Translations under genes and position numbers: made by a program
Notes under the pieces: model-generated
Database searches by the model: none
The model's input: only the letters and a program-made list of their open reading frames with translations
Told to the model about the DNA's origin: nothing
Shown here: piece after piece, positions 42,427-51,493 of the stretch
How the letters are laid out: each line of letters starts with the position of its first letter
How positions within the stretch are numbered: position 1 is the first letter of the stretch
NCBI GenBank assembly: GCA_029782145.1
Contig: JAKOVH010000026.1
Location: 62,001-126,000, forward strand
Direction of reading: 5' to 3'
Source of the DNA: Actinomycetes bacterium
GTDB taxonomy: Bacteria; Actinomycetota; Acidimicrobiia; Acidimicrobiales; Acidimicrobilacustridaceae
DNA length: 64,000 bases

Positions 42427-42858
42427 CCTGGCACGGCGGCCCCGCCGTCCGGCCCGACCCCCGGACGGGTGACCAGGCGATGGGCCCTTCGTCCCTTTGC
42501 CGGCGAAGGGCTCAAGGCGAGGCGCGGGGGCGCCGACCAAACGGTGCCGTGCGGGAACGACGTCGGACACGACGCCACCCGGCGGCGGGCGTGCCGTCCG
42601 ACCATGGGCGGCGGCCGCCCCACGAGCAGCCGGCGCCGACCCGCCGGCCCCAGACCGCAGCGCGGGCCGGGGGACGCTGAGACGACCCTGGCCTGCGCTG
42701 CCTCCAACCGGGGGCGGTCGGCGACAGCGGTCCGCAGCCGCCAGAGCGCCAACCACCGGCGGCGGCTCCCGCCGCGCTGTCGCACCCGCTCCGTAGGCTG
42801 CGGCGTGCTCGTGGTCGACGAGGCCACCACCGCCGCCGCCTCACCCCGGAGATCCCCG
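42427..42858. other. Gap with regulatory signals before RecQ
   Basis: The 432-bp region has no convincing gene. It contains an 8-bp inverted repeat (GCCCTTCG ... CGAAGGGC, 42484-42511), directly followed by a TCAAGG-N14-GCCGACCA promoter. A TAGGCT box (42794-42799) lies 5 bases before an in-frame GTG at 42805. If that GTG is used, RecQ gains 18 residues at its N-terminus. Confidence 0.5.
42512..42539 (+). promoter_or_regulatory. Sigma-28/WhiG-like promoter upstream of RecQ
   Basis: TCAAGG, 14 bases, then GCCGACCA: the third instance of this arrangement. It is about 320 bases from the RecQ start, so it would make a long leader or drive another transcript. Confidence 0.5.
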
Positions 42859-44949
42859 ATGGCCCCGACCGCCACCGACCACGACCGCCTCACCGCCCTC
42901 GCCGACGAGCACCTCGATGCGGTCATCGCCGCCATGGCGGGGCCCGACGCCGTGCCGAGGGACGACCAGCGCGCCGCAGTGCGGGCCCTGGTGGTCGACC
43001 GGGCCCGGGTGCTGGTGGTGCAGGCCACCGGCTGGGGCAAGTCGGCGGTGTACTGGGCGGCCACCGCGGCCCTGCGGGCCGACGGCGCCGGCCCCACGTT
43101 CGTCATCTCGCCGCTGCTGGCGCTGATGCGCGACCAGATCGACGCCGCCGGCCGGGCCGGCCTGCGCGCCGCCACCATCAACTCGAGCAACGTCGACGAC
43201 TGGGACGCCACCTTGGAGGCGCTCGCCGCCGACGAGCTCGACGTGCTGCTCATCTCTCCCGAGCGCCTCGCCAACCCGAGGTTCGCCCGCCGGGCCACCG
43301 CCATGCTCGCCCGCGCCGGGCTCATCGTGATCGACGAGGCCCACTGCATCTCCGACTGGGGCTTCGACTTCCGGCCCGACTACCAGCGCATCTCGCGCAT
43401 CCTCACCCACCAGGCCGAGGCGGGCGTCCCGGTGCTGGCCACCACCGCCACCGCCAACCAGCGGGTCACCACCGACGTCGCCGCCCAGCTCGGTGCCGAC
43501 ACCACGGTGCTGCGCGGCACCCTGGCCCGGTCGTCGCTGCGGCTGGCGGTCATCGACGGGCTCGGGCCCCTCGAGCGCTACGCCTGGACCGACCGGGCGT
43601 TGCGCTCGCTCCCCGGGTCGGGGATCGTCTACGTCGCCACCGTCGCCGAGACCGAGCGGCTCACCGCCTACCTGCGCCACCGGGGCCACGACGTGGCGCC
43701 CTACTCCGGCCAGCTCGACCCCACCGAGCGGGCCGCCACGGAGGACGCCCTGCGGGCCAACCAGATCAAGGCGGTGGTCGCCACCTCGGCGCTGGGCATG
43801 GGCTACGACAAGCCCGACCTCGCCTTCTGCGTGCACCTCGGGTCGCCCGACTCGCCGGTGGCGTACTACCAGCAGATCGGCCGGGCCGGCCGCGCTCTCG
43901 ACGACGCCGTGGTGGTGCTGCTGCCCGCCGAGACCGACGAGCGGCTGTGGGAGTGGTTCGCCACCGCGTCCATCCCCAAGCGCGACGAGGTGGCGGCCGT
44001 GCTCGAGGTGCTCGACGCCGAGGGAGCGCCGATGAGCGTGCCGGCGCTGGAGTCGGCCACCGGGCTGCGCCGGGGGCGCATCGAGCAGCTGCTGCGGGTC
44101 GTCGCCGTGGAGGGCGTCGTCGAGCGGGTCGACGGCGGATGGGTGCCCACCGGGGCCGGCTACACCCACGACCAGGCCAAGTGGGACGAGGTGCGCTCGG
44201 TGCGGGCCGCCGAGGCCGACATCATGCGGGCCTACGCCCGAGGCCGGGGCTGCCTGATGATGTTCCTGCAGCAGGCCCTCGACGACCCCGACCCGCGGCC
44301 GTGCGGACGCTGCTCGGTCTGCACCGGCGAGCTGCCCGAGCCCGGCCGGGAGCTCGACCCGGCCGACGTGGAGGCGGCCCGCACGTTCCTGCGCGGCGCC
44401 GACGTGGTGATCGAGCCCCGCAAGCGCTGGCCGGCCGGCGTGGCGCGCAAGGGCGCCATCAAGGCCTGCGAGCCCGGACGGGCCCTGGTGTTCGCCGACA
44501 CGCCGGGCTGGGGCGAGGCGATCGCCGCGCTGTCCGGGCGCGACGGGCCGCTCCCCGACGAGCTGGTCGACGGCATCGTGAAGGTGCTGGGCCGCTGGCG
44601 AGGCTCGTGGTCGGCCCGGCCGGTGGCGGTGGTGCCCATGCCGTCGCGGCGCTTCCCGGTGCGCGTCGCCGACCTGGCCGAGCGGATCGGCGCGGTGGGC
44701 AAGCTGCCGGTCCTCGACGCCTTGGAGGTGCACGGCCCACCCCCGCCCGCCGACACCGCGGCCAAGCCCCGGGTCGAGCACCTGCTGGGCAGCCTGAGCG
44801 TGCGGCCGGGGGTGGAGCTGCCCGACGGGCCGGTGCTGCTGGTCGACGACACCTACCGCTCGGGGTGGACCATGACCGTCGCCGCCGCCCTGCTGCGCGA
44901 CGCCGGGGCCACCTCGGTGATGCCCCTCGTCGTGCACCAGCTGCCCTGA
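42859..44949 (+). CDS. recQ: RecQ-family DNA helicase with phosphoribosyltransferase tail
   Basis: The 696-residue protein has the RecQ helicase core: Walker A ATGWGKS (56-62; W replaces the usual residue), SPLLALMRDQ, DEAHCISDWGFDFR (159-172) with the aromatic-rich loop slightly altered, and the second RecA domain with QIGRAGRA. A zinc-binding region ends in CGRCSVC. The C-terminal about 150 residues end in VLLVDDTYRSGWT, a PRPP-binding loop of type I phosphoribosyltransferases. This tail is known in several actinobacterial RecQ proteins. It probably unwinds DNA in repair; the tail's role is unknown. Confidence 0.9.
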   Translation: MAPTATDHDRLTALADEHLDAVIAAMAGPDAVPRDDQRAAVRALVVDRARVLVVQATGWGKSAVYWAATAALRADGAGPTFVISPLLALMRDQIDAAGRAGLRAATINSSNVDDWDATLEALAADELDVLLISPERLANPRFARRATAMLARAGLIVIDEAHCISDWGFDFRPDYQRISRILTHQAEAGVPVLATTATANQRVTTDVAAQLGADTTVLRGTLARSSLRLAVIDGLGPLERYAWTDRALRSLPGSGIVYVATVAETERLTAYLRHRGHDVAPYSGQLDPTERAATEDALRANQIKAVVATSALGMGYDKPDLAFCVHLGSPDSPVAYYQQIGRAGRALDDAVVVLLPAETDERLWEWFATASIPKRDEVAAVLEVLDAEGAPMSVPALESATGLRRGRIEQLLRVVAVEGVVERVDGGWVPTGAGYTHDQAKWDEVRSVRAAEADIMRAYARGRGCLMMFLQQALDDPDPRPCGRCSVCTGELPEPGRELDPADVEAARTFLRGADVVIEPRKRWPAGVARKGAIKACEPGRALVFADTPGWGEAIAALSGRDGPLPDELVDGIVKVLGRWRGSWSARPVAVVPMPSRRFPVRVADLAERIGAVGKLPVLDALEVHGPPPPADTAAKPRVEHLLGSLSVRPGVELPDGPVLLVDDTYRSGWTMTVAAALLRDAGATSVMPLVVHQLP

Positions 44950-45048
44950 CCTCCGGCCACCGGGACGCTCGGCCCTAGTGAGCCGGGCGCGGCCTCCCTA
45001 CCGTGGAGCGCACGAACGCCGGGCCGACGCACCAGATGGGGGTGGCCG

Positions 45049-47658
45049 ATGGGCACGGACGCAACAGCGGGCCGCGACCTGCACGGAGTCAGCGCCGAGC
45101 GCGCGGTCGAGCTCGACGAGGTCGTCGACCGGGCCCAGCGGGCCGCCACCGCCCTGCGCGAGCTCGACCAGGAGCAGGTCGACGCCATCGTGTGGGCCAT
45201 GGTGGTCGCCGGGCTGGAGTCGGCCATCGACCTGGCCGAGCTGGCCATCGAGGAGACCGGCTTCGGGGTGCTCGAGGACAAGGTGGTCAAGAACTACGTC
45301 GCCACCGAGTTCCTCTACGACTACCTGAAGGACAAGCGCACGGTCGGCGTCGTCGACTCCGACCCCGACCGGGGCATCGACTACGTGGCCGAGCCCATCG
45401 GGGTGGTGCTCGCCATCACGCCCATCACCAACCCCACCTCCACCGTGCTGTTCAAGGCCATCGTGGCGGCCAAGACCCGCAACGCGGTGGTGTTCCGCCC
45501 CTCCAGCCGAGCGGTGCGCTGCGCCGAGCGGGTGGTCGAGATCCTCCAGGCCGCCGGCGAGGCGGCCGGCCTCCCGGCCGGGGCCCTGCAGGTCGTCCCC
45601 GACGCGCCGTACGAGACCAGCCAGTACCTGTTCCACCACCGCGGCATCGACTTCATCTGGACCACCGGGGGACCTCGTGTGGTGGAGGCGGCCAACGCCG
45701 CCGGCAAGCCCACCATCAGCGTCGGGCCCGGCAACGCCCCCGTCTACCTGCACCGCAGCGCCGACGTCCGCATGGCGGTCGTCGACATCTTGATCTCCAA
45801 GACCTTCGACGCCTCGGTGATCTGCCCGGCCGAGCAGACCTGCGTGGTCGACGACGCCATCTACGACGAGGTGTCGGCCGAGCTGCAGCGGATGGGCGCC
45901 CACCTCCTGCGCCCCGGCGACGTCGACAAGCTGGCCGACTTCGTGTTCGGCTGCGACGGGCCGGTCAACCTGGCCGCGCTCGGGCGCCCGGCCGGCGAGC
46001 TGGCGGCCCTGGCCGGCATCGACGCCGCCCCCGACGCCAAGGTGCTCGTCGCTCCCCTGCCGTCGGATCGTGCCGCGCTGGCCGCCCACCCGCTGCTGCG
46101 GGAGAAGCTGATGCCCATCCTCGGGCTTGTCCGGGTTCCCGACGAGGACGCCGGCATCGCCGTGTGCGAGATGGTCACCGAGCACGGCGGCCTGGGCCAC
46201 ACCTCGGCTGTGTACGCCCGTGACCAGGCGGTCGTCGACCGCTTCTCCCGGCGGGTCCGCACCGGGCGCATCCTGGTGAACGCGCCCACCGCGGTGGGCG
46301 CGCTGGGCGGCGTCTACAACTCGATGACGCCGACGTTCTCGTTGGGCTGCGGCACGTGGGGCGGGTCGAGCACCACCGAGAACGTCAACTACCGGAACCT
46401 CATGAACCTCAAGGCCGTCTCCCGCCGGCGCACCCCGCCCCAGTGGTTCCGGGTGCCGTCGGACACGTACTTCAACGTCGGTGCGCTCGAGAACCTCCGG
46501 CAGATCCCGGCGAGGAACGTGGTGGTGGTGTGCGGCGCCGACACCGAGCAGCGCGGCACCGTCGAGCTCGTGAGGGCGCACCTCGACGGTGCGTCGGTGC
46601 GGGTCTTCTCCGGGGTCACCCCCGAGCCGGACGAGTCGATCATCCGGGCGGGCGTGGCCTTCCTGGAGAGCAGCCAGCCCGACCTGCTCATCGCCCTCGG
46701 CGGCGGCTCGGTGCTCGACGCCACCAAGGCCATGCGCCTGTTCTACGAGCACCCCGAGGTGAGCCTGCGCGAGCTCACCCTGCCGTTCCTCGACGCTCGC
46801 AAGCGGGTGGCCGACTACCCCCAGCAGAACCACACGGTGAAGCTCGTCGGCATCCCCACCACCTCGGGCACCGGTTCGGAGGTGTCACCGGCGGCGGTGC
46901 TCACCGTCGGCCACGAGAAGGTCACCCTCATCGACTACTCGCTCGTGCCCGACGTGGCCATCGTCGACCCGACCCTCACCGTCACCATGCCCCCGGGCAT
47001 GACCGCCGACACCGGCCTCGACGCCCTCACCCACGCCCTGGAGGCGGCGGTGTCGATCTTCGCCTCGCCCTACACCGACGCCTTCTGCGTGCAGGCCGCC
47101 CGGCTCATCTTCGACGCCCTGCCCCGCGCCGTGACCGACGGCTCCGACCTCCAGGCCCGGGCCGACATGGCCAACGCCGCCACCATCGCCGGGTTGGCGT
47201 TCTCCAACGCCTTCGTCGGGGTGAACCACGCCCTCGCCCACGCCGTCGGCGCCCGCTTCGACCTCCCCCACGGCCGGGCCAACGCCATCTTCCTGCCCCA
47301 CGTCATGCGCTACAACGCGTCGATCCCCACCAAGTTCATGCCGGCACCGGGCTACTCGGCCTACGTGGCCCCCGAGAAGTACGCCACCCTCGGGTGGGTC
47401 CTCTTCGGCGGCAGCACCGAGGAGAAGCGGCGGCAGCGCCTCTTCGAGCACGTCGACGAGCTGATCGACGCGGTGGGCCTCCCCCGCACGCTGAAGGACG
47501 CCGGGGTGGTGGAGGCGGAGTTCGAGGCGGCCCTTCCCGACCTGGCCCGCACCGCCTTCGCCGATCCCAGCCTGCGCACCAACCCCCGCATGCCGATGAT
47601 CACCGAGATCCTCACCCTGCTCCGACAGGGCTTCGACGGCGAGCCTCACCCCGCCTGA
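45049..47658 (+). CDS. adhE: Bifunctional acetaldehyde-CoA/alcohol dehydrogenase
   Basis: The 869-residue protein joins an acylating aldehyde dehydrogenase and an iron-dependent alcohol dehydrogenase, like E. coli AdhE. The N-terminal half has the catalytic Cys259 (VICPAEQ) and NAD-binding ITPITNPT and GGPRVVEAA. The C-terminal half has GGGSVLDATKAM, GTGSEVSPA, the iron ligand region NHALAHAVGA and PHGRANAI. It interconverts acetyl-CoA, acetaldehyde and ethanol. Length is typical. In an otherwise aerobic-looking region it suggests a fermentative or low-oxygen option. Confidence 0.93.
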   Translation: MGTDATAGRDLHGVSAERAVELDEVVDRAQRAATALRELDQEQVDAIVWAMVVAGLESAIDLAELAIEETGFGVLEDKVVKNYVATEFLYDYLKDKRTVGVVDSDPDRGIDYVAEPIGVVLAITPITNPTSTVLFKAIVAAKTRNAVVFRPSSRAVRCAERVVEILQAAGEAAGLPAGALQVVPDAPYETSQYLFHHRGIDFIWTTGGPRVVEAANAAGKPTISVGPGNAPVYLHRSADVRMAVVDILISKTFDASVICPAEQTCVVDDAIYDEVSAELQRMGAHLLRPGDVDKLADFVFGCDGPVNLAALGRPAGELAALAGIDAAPDAKVLVAPLPSDRAALAAHPLLREKLMPILGLVRVPDEDAGIAVCEMVTEHGGLGHTSAVYARDQAVVDRFSRRVRTGRILVNAPTAVGALGGVYNSMTPTFSLGCGTWGGSSTTENVNYRNLMNLKAVSRRRTPPQWFRVPSDTYFNVGALENLRQIPARNVVVVCGADTEQRGTVELVRAHLDGASVRVFSGVTPEPDESIIRAGVAFLESSQPDLLIALGGGSVLDATKAMRLFYEHPEVSLRELTLPFLDARKRVADYPQQNHTVKLVGIPTTSGTGSEVSPAAVLTVGHEKVTLIDYSLVPDVAIVDPTLTVTMPPGMTADTGLDALTHALEAAVSIFASPYTDAFCVQAARLIFDALPRAVTDGSDLQARADMANAATIAGLAFSNAFVGVNHALAHAVGARFDLPHGRANAIFLPHVMRYNASIPTKFMPAPGYSAYVAPEKYATLGWVLFGGSTEEKRRQRLFEHVDELIDAVGLPRTLKDAGVVEAEFEAALPDLARTAFADPSLRTNPRMPMITEILTLLRQGFDGEPHPA

Positions 47659-47677
47659 CCGACCAACCCTTCGAGCA

Positions 47678-48853
47678 TCACGGGTCGGTGGTGACGGCGG
47701 CGAGGGGGAGGCGACGGAAGGCGGCGAGGCGCTCGGCCTCGACCTCGATCGCCGCCCGGTCGCCCTTCCTCAGGCGCCGCCACGGCTGGACGCGCACGGT
47801 GAACGCCTTGGCCTTGGTCTGCGGGCGCCACAGGGCCACGATCTCGCCGTCGGCCACCACCGCACCGGGCCGACCCAGCACCGGCCACAGCGCCTTGCGG
47901 CGGGCCTCGTCGGGCACGAGCACCTGGCGGTCGCGGCCCTGCAGGAAGGCGTCGTAGGGGCCGACCAGCCGCACCGCGACCGCGTCGGCGGTGGGGCGCT
48001 CGGCCGCCGCGAGCAGGCCGTCGACGTCGTCGGCCAGCACGAACCGCCGGCTCGCCGCCGTGCGCACCGGTTGGCCCTCCACCTCCACCTCGACCACGTC
48101 CGCGGGCCAGTGGGCGGCCACGTCCTTGGCGTTGGCGTCGAGGAACGTGGCGACCTCCTTGCGGGTGGCCGGACCGAAGAACCGCAGCGCGCCCCGCACC
48201 ACGTCGAAGCGCGGGTCGGCCTCGCCCGCGAGGTGCGCGAGCCGGTTGGGTCGCAGCCTCGGCACCCGGCGCAGCACCGGGGGTGAGGTGCCGGGCTCGA
48301 GCTCGAGCCCGGCCTGCAGGGCGGAGAGCCGGAAGGGCTGCTCGTAGACGTGCGTGGTGGCGCAGGGCCGGCAGTAGCGCAGGTACTCGGGAGCGAGGCG
48401 CGGGGTGAGGCCACCGGAGACCTCGCCCTTCACCGCCGGGCGGGCGGCCAGCTCCCGTTCGTGGTCGGCCACGACCCGCAGGGCGTCGAGCACCGCCACA
48501 CCGGCAGCGTGGAGCGGCTTCGACGCGTCGAACACCCGCGTGGCGGCGTCGTCCTCCGACCACGGGGCGGTGGCCACCGCCACGGCGGCCAGGTCGGCCC
48601 GGCGATAGGCGTGCGGCGCGCCCCGCAGGGTCCACGCCAGGGCCAGCTGGTCCGACACCGAGGTGAGGTCGGCCAGCTCGACGCCGCGGACGACGAGGGC
48701 CCAGGCGGCGCCGTCGGGCCCGGTGTCCTGCACGCCGAGGTCGAGCAGGTCGGCGTCGGTGGGGCCGGTCGCGCTCGCCGCCGCCCGGTCGAGCTGGTGG
48801 CGCCAGAACCGGTGCCGCACCACCTGCTCCCGTGTGACCACGTGCTCGGCCAT
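47678..48853 (-). CDS. Winged-helix DNA-binding domain protein (HTH_42-like)
   Basis: This 391-residue protein resembles the winged-helix DNA-binding domain-containing family related to the AlkX/YcaQ DNA glycosylases: VLDALRVVADHERELAARP, YLRYCRPCATTHVYEQPFRL, RFFGPATRKEVATFLDANA, and RLVGPYDAFLQGRDRQVLVPDEARRKALWPVLGRPG. YcaQ-type proteins remove interstrand crosslink adducts, but the catalytic QxQ/QxD signature is not evident here. The start was chosen at MAEHVV. It may be a DNA-binding protein of unknown target. Confidence 0.75.
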   Translation of the reverse strand: MAEHVVTREQVVRHRFWRHQLDRAAASATGPTDADLLDLGVQDTGPDGAAWALVVRGVELADLTSVSDQLALAWTLRGAPHAYRRADLAAVAVATAPWSEDDAATRVFDASKPLHAAGVAVLDALRVVADHERELAARPAVKGEVSGGLTPRLAPEYLRYCRPCATTHVYEQPFRLSALQAGLELEPGTSPPVLRRVPRLRPNRLAHLAGEADPRFDVVRGALRFFGPATRKEVATFLDANAKDVAAHWPADVVEVEVEGQPVRTAASRRFVLADDVDGLLAAAERPTADAVAVRLVGPYDAFLQGRDRQVLVPDEARRKALWPVLGRPGAVVADGEIVALWRPQTKAKAFTVRVQPWRRLRKGDRAAIEVEAERLAAFRRLPLAAVTTDP

Positions 48854-48900
48854 GTTCCTCATCCTGCCCTTCCCCGACCGAAACCTCACCCCCCTCCCGA

Positions 48901-48952
48901 CGAACCTGTGCCCGTTTCTGTCCCTCCCGGGACAGAAACGGGCACAGGTTCG
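48901..48952. repeat. Perfect 24-bp inverted repeat with 4-base loop
   Basis: CGAACCTGTGCCCGTTTCTG plus TCCC on one side is matched perfectly on the other, with only TCCC between the arms. It lies downstream of the catalase gene on its transcribed strand and upstream of the winged-helix gene, so it could act as a terminator, or be a dispersed palindromic element. Flanks are G- or C-runs that extend an imperfect palindrome. Confidence 0.7.
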
Positions 48953-49013
48953 GGGAGGGTGGGGGGTTCGGGAGGGTCGGGGGGCCGGGGACTCGGTAGG
49001 CGGGTCGAGGGGG

Positions 49014-51362
49014 TCAGACGAGGCCGGGCGGGCCGAGGCGGGGGCGGTCCCAGTGACGGTGCAGGCCCATGGCGTCGAAGAAGGCGTCGGGATCGGCTTC
49101 CACGCCCGGCGACGACGGGTCGATGCCGAGCGAGGTGAGCACGTCGGGCCCCAGCGACGCGTCGGCGCCGACCGTCTTGTGGTGGCGGTACGCCTCCTGC
49201 ACCACCACCGCCATGCCGGCGTCGGGCGGCGCGGCCAGCACCACTGCGTCGTACTCGGTGGAGTGGGTGATGTGCAGCGAGCGGTCGACCTCGACGCCGC
49301 CCGCCAACGTGCCGAAGCGGGGCCCGACGACCACCACCTCGACCCCCAAGGGGTCGGCCGCCGCCCGCCACCGGTCGACGACCGCCGGCGACGTGTCGTC
49401 GGCGACGAGCAGGCCGAGCTTGCGACCGTCGACCGGGCCGGGCTCGGCCGGCACCATCGACAGCGCCGGTGACTGCAACTCCTCCTCGACCGGGGTGCCC
49501 GGCGGCGCCTCCAGCCCGAGGTGGGCGGCCACGAACTCGGTGAGCTCCGCGTCGATGTTCGCCAGATGGGCCACCACCCGCGCCACCACGTCGACGCTGG
49601 TGCACTTGCCGAGCTCGAAGGTGAAGGCGTTGGCCAGGTGCTCCTGCTCGGGCGGCGTGAGCGAGCGCAGGAACAGGGCGGCCTGGCTGGTGTGGTCGTC
49701 GAAGCTCTGCGGTCGTCGCCGCGCCTTCTCGCCCTCGACCGGCCGCGGGCGGTGCGTGTAGCTGTCGGGCGCGCCGGCGAAGGGGCAGCCGCCCTGCAGG
49801 CTGTTCACCGCGTACGGGGCGATGCCCTCGTGCACCGCCTGCTGCATGAACCCGTCGCGCTGGTTGTTGTTCACCGGCGCGAGCGGCCGGTTGATCGGGA
49901 TCTGGTCGAAGTTGGGCCCGCCGAGGCGGGTCAGCTGGGTGTCGATGTAGGAGAACAGGCGGGCGTGCAGCAGCGGGTCGTCGACGAAGTCGATGCCCGG
50001 CACCACGTGCCCCGGGTGGAAGGCGACCTGCTCGGTCTCGGCGAAGAAGTTCGTCGGCTGACGATCGAGGGTGAGGGTGCCGACCAGGCGCACCGGGCAC
50101 AGCTCCTCGGGGACGATCTTGGTGGCGTCGAGCAGGTCGATGCCCTCGAAGGTCTGGTCCGGCGTGTCCGGCATGACCTGCACCCCGAGCTCCCACTGCG
50201 GCGGGTTGCCGCTGGCGATGCGCTCGTAGAGGTCGCGCCGGTGGTAGTCGGGGTCGATGCCGGCGATGAGCTGGGCCTCCTCCCACACCAGGGAGTGCAC
50301 GCCGGCCACCGGCTTCCAGTGCCACTTGACCAGCACCGTGTCGCCCGCCTCGTCCACCAGCCGGAACGTGTGGACGCCGAAGCCCTCCATGGTGGCGAAG
50401 GAGCGGGGGATGGCCCGGTCCGACATCGCCCACATCACCATGTGCAGCGTCTCGGGCTGCATGCCGACGAAGTCCCAGAAGGTGTCGTGGGCGGTCTGGG
50501 CCTGGGGGATCTCGCGGTCGGGCTCGGGCTTGGCGGCGTGGATGAGGTCCGGGAACTTGATGCCGTCCTGGATGAAGAACACCGGGATGTTGTTGCCGAC
50601 GAGGTCGAAGATGCCCTCCTCCGTGTAGAACTTCGTGGCGAAGCCCCGCACGTCGCGGACCGTGTCGGCCGAGCCGCGCGAGCCCACCACGGTGGAGAAC
50701 CGGGTGAACACCGGCGTCCGGGCCCCCGTGCGCAGGAACGCCGCCCGGCAGATGTCCTCGAGGCCGTCGTGCACCACGAAGGTGCCGTGCGCGCCGGCGC
50801 CGCGGGCGTGCACCACCCGCTCGGGGATGCGCTCGTGGTCGAAGTGGGTGATCTTCTCCCGGAGGTGGAAGTCCTCGAGGAGGGTCGGGCCCCGCTCGCC
50901 GGCCGTGAGGCTGTTGTCGGTGTCGTCGACGCGCACGCCGCTGTTGGTGGTGATGGCGTCGCCCGACTGGGCCCACGGCCGGGCCACGGCGGCGGCGACG
51001 GGCCGGTCGTCCGGCGGCGCCTGCACGAGCCCGGCCACCCGCTCCTTCTCCGCCTGGGCGACGGCGGCGGCCGGCGTGGCTGCGGCCTTGGCGGCGGCCC
51101 GCTCGGCAGCCGGGGCCCGGCTGGCGGACGCCTTGGACACGGAGGCCTTCTTGGCCGGCGCCTTCTTGGCCGCCGCCTTCTTGGCCGCCGCCTTCTTGGC
51201 CGGCACCTTCCTGGCCGGCGCCTTCTTCGCCACCGCCTTGGCGGTGCCGGCCTTCTTCGCCGCCGCCTTCTTGGTGGCGGACTTCTTGGCCACCCTCGGG
51301 CTCGCGGCCGAGGCACCTGCTCGGCGGCCGGTGGAGCGGGCGGGGGCGTCGTCGTCGGGCAC
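49014..51362 (-). CDS. katE: Large-subunit catalase with histone-like N-terminal tail
   Basis: The 782-residue protein is a clade-II (HPII/KatE-type) heme catalase: catalytic H185 (VVHARGAG), distal Asn in [12 protein letters not shown], and proximal Tyr in [12 protein letters not shown]-terminal flavodoxin/PfpI-like domain (about residues 640-760) is present, as in large catalases. Residues 22-105 are an unusual tail of AKK and related repeats rich in Lys and Ala, like bacterial histone H1 or HU tails. It may tether the enzyme to DNA or polyphosphate. The GTG start lies 5 bases after GAGGAG. The recC-B-D operon ends 131 bases upstream. Confidence 0.9.
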   Translation of the reverse strand: MPDDDAPARSTGRRAGASAASPRVAKKSATKKAAAKKAGTAKAVAKKAPARKVPAKKAAAKKAAAKKAPAKKASVSKASASRAPAAERAAAKAAATPAAAVAQAEKERVAGLVQAPPDDRPVAAAVARPWAQSGDAITTNSGVRVDDTDNSLTAGERGPTLLEDFHLREKITHFDHERIPERVVHARGAGAHGTFVVHDGLEDICRAAFLRTGARTPVFTRFSTVVGSRGSADTVRDVRGFATKFYTEEGIFDLVGNNIPVFFIQDGIKFPDLIHAAKPEPDREIPQAQTAHDTFWDFVGMQPETLHMVMWAMSDRAIPRSFATMEGFGVHTFRLVDEAGDTVLVKWHWKPVAGVHSLVWEEAQLIAGIDPDYHRRDLYERIASGNPPQWELGVQVMPDTPDQTFEGIDLLDATKIVPEELCPVRLVGTLTLDRQPTNFFAETEQVAFHPGHVVPGIDFVDDPLLHARLFSYIDTQLTRLGGPNFDQIPINRPLAPVNNNQRDGFMQQAVHEGIAPYAVNSLQGGCPFAGAPDSYTHRPRPVEGEKARRRPQSFDDHTSQAALFLRSLTPPEQEHLANAFTFELGKCTSVDVVARVVAHLANIDAELTEFVAAHLGLEAPPGTPVEEELQSPALSMVPAEPGPVDGRKLGLLVADDTSPAVVDRWRAAADPLGVEVVVVGPRFGTLAGGVEVDRSLHITHSTEYDAVVLAAPPDAGMAVVVQEAYRHHKTVGADASLGPDVLTSLGIDPSSPGVEADPDAFFDAMGLHRHWDRPRLGPPGLV

Positions 51363-51493
51363 GGGGGTCTCCTCGCGGTGGGTCCGGCGGGCGGCGGCCG
51401 TCCGGCCGCTCGCTGGTCCCTTCCCCGACTCGGCCCTCCTAGCACGGCCGCCGACCTCGCCGGCCACCGTCGGTGCCGGTCGAGCTCAGGCCG

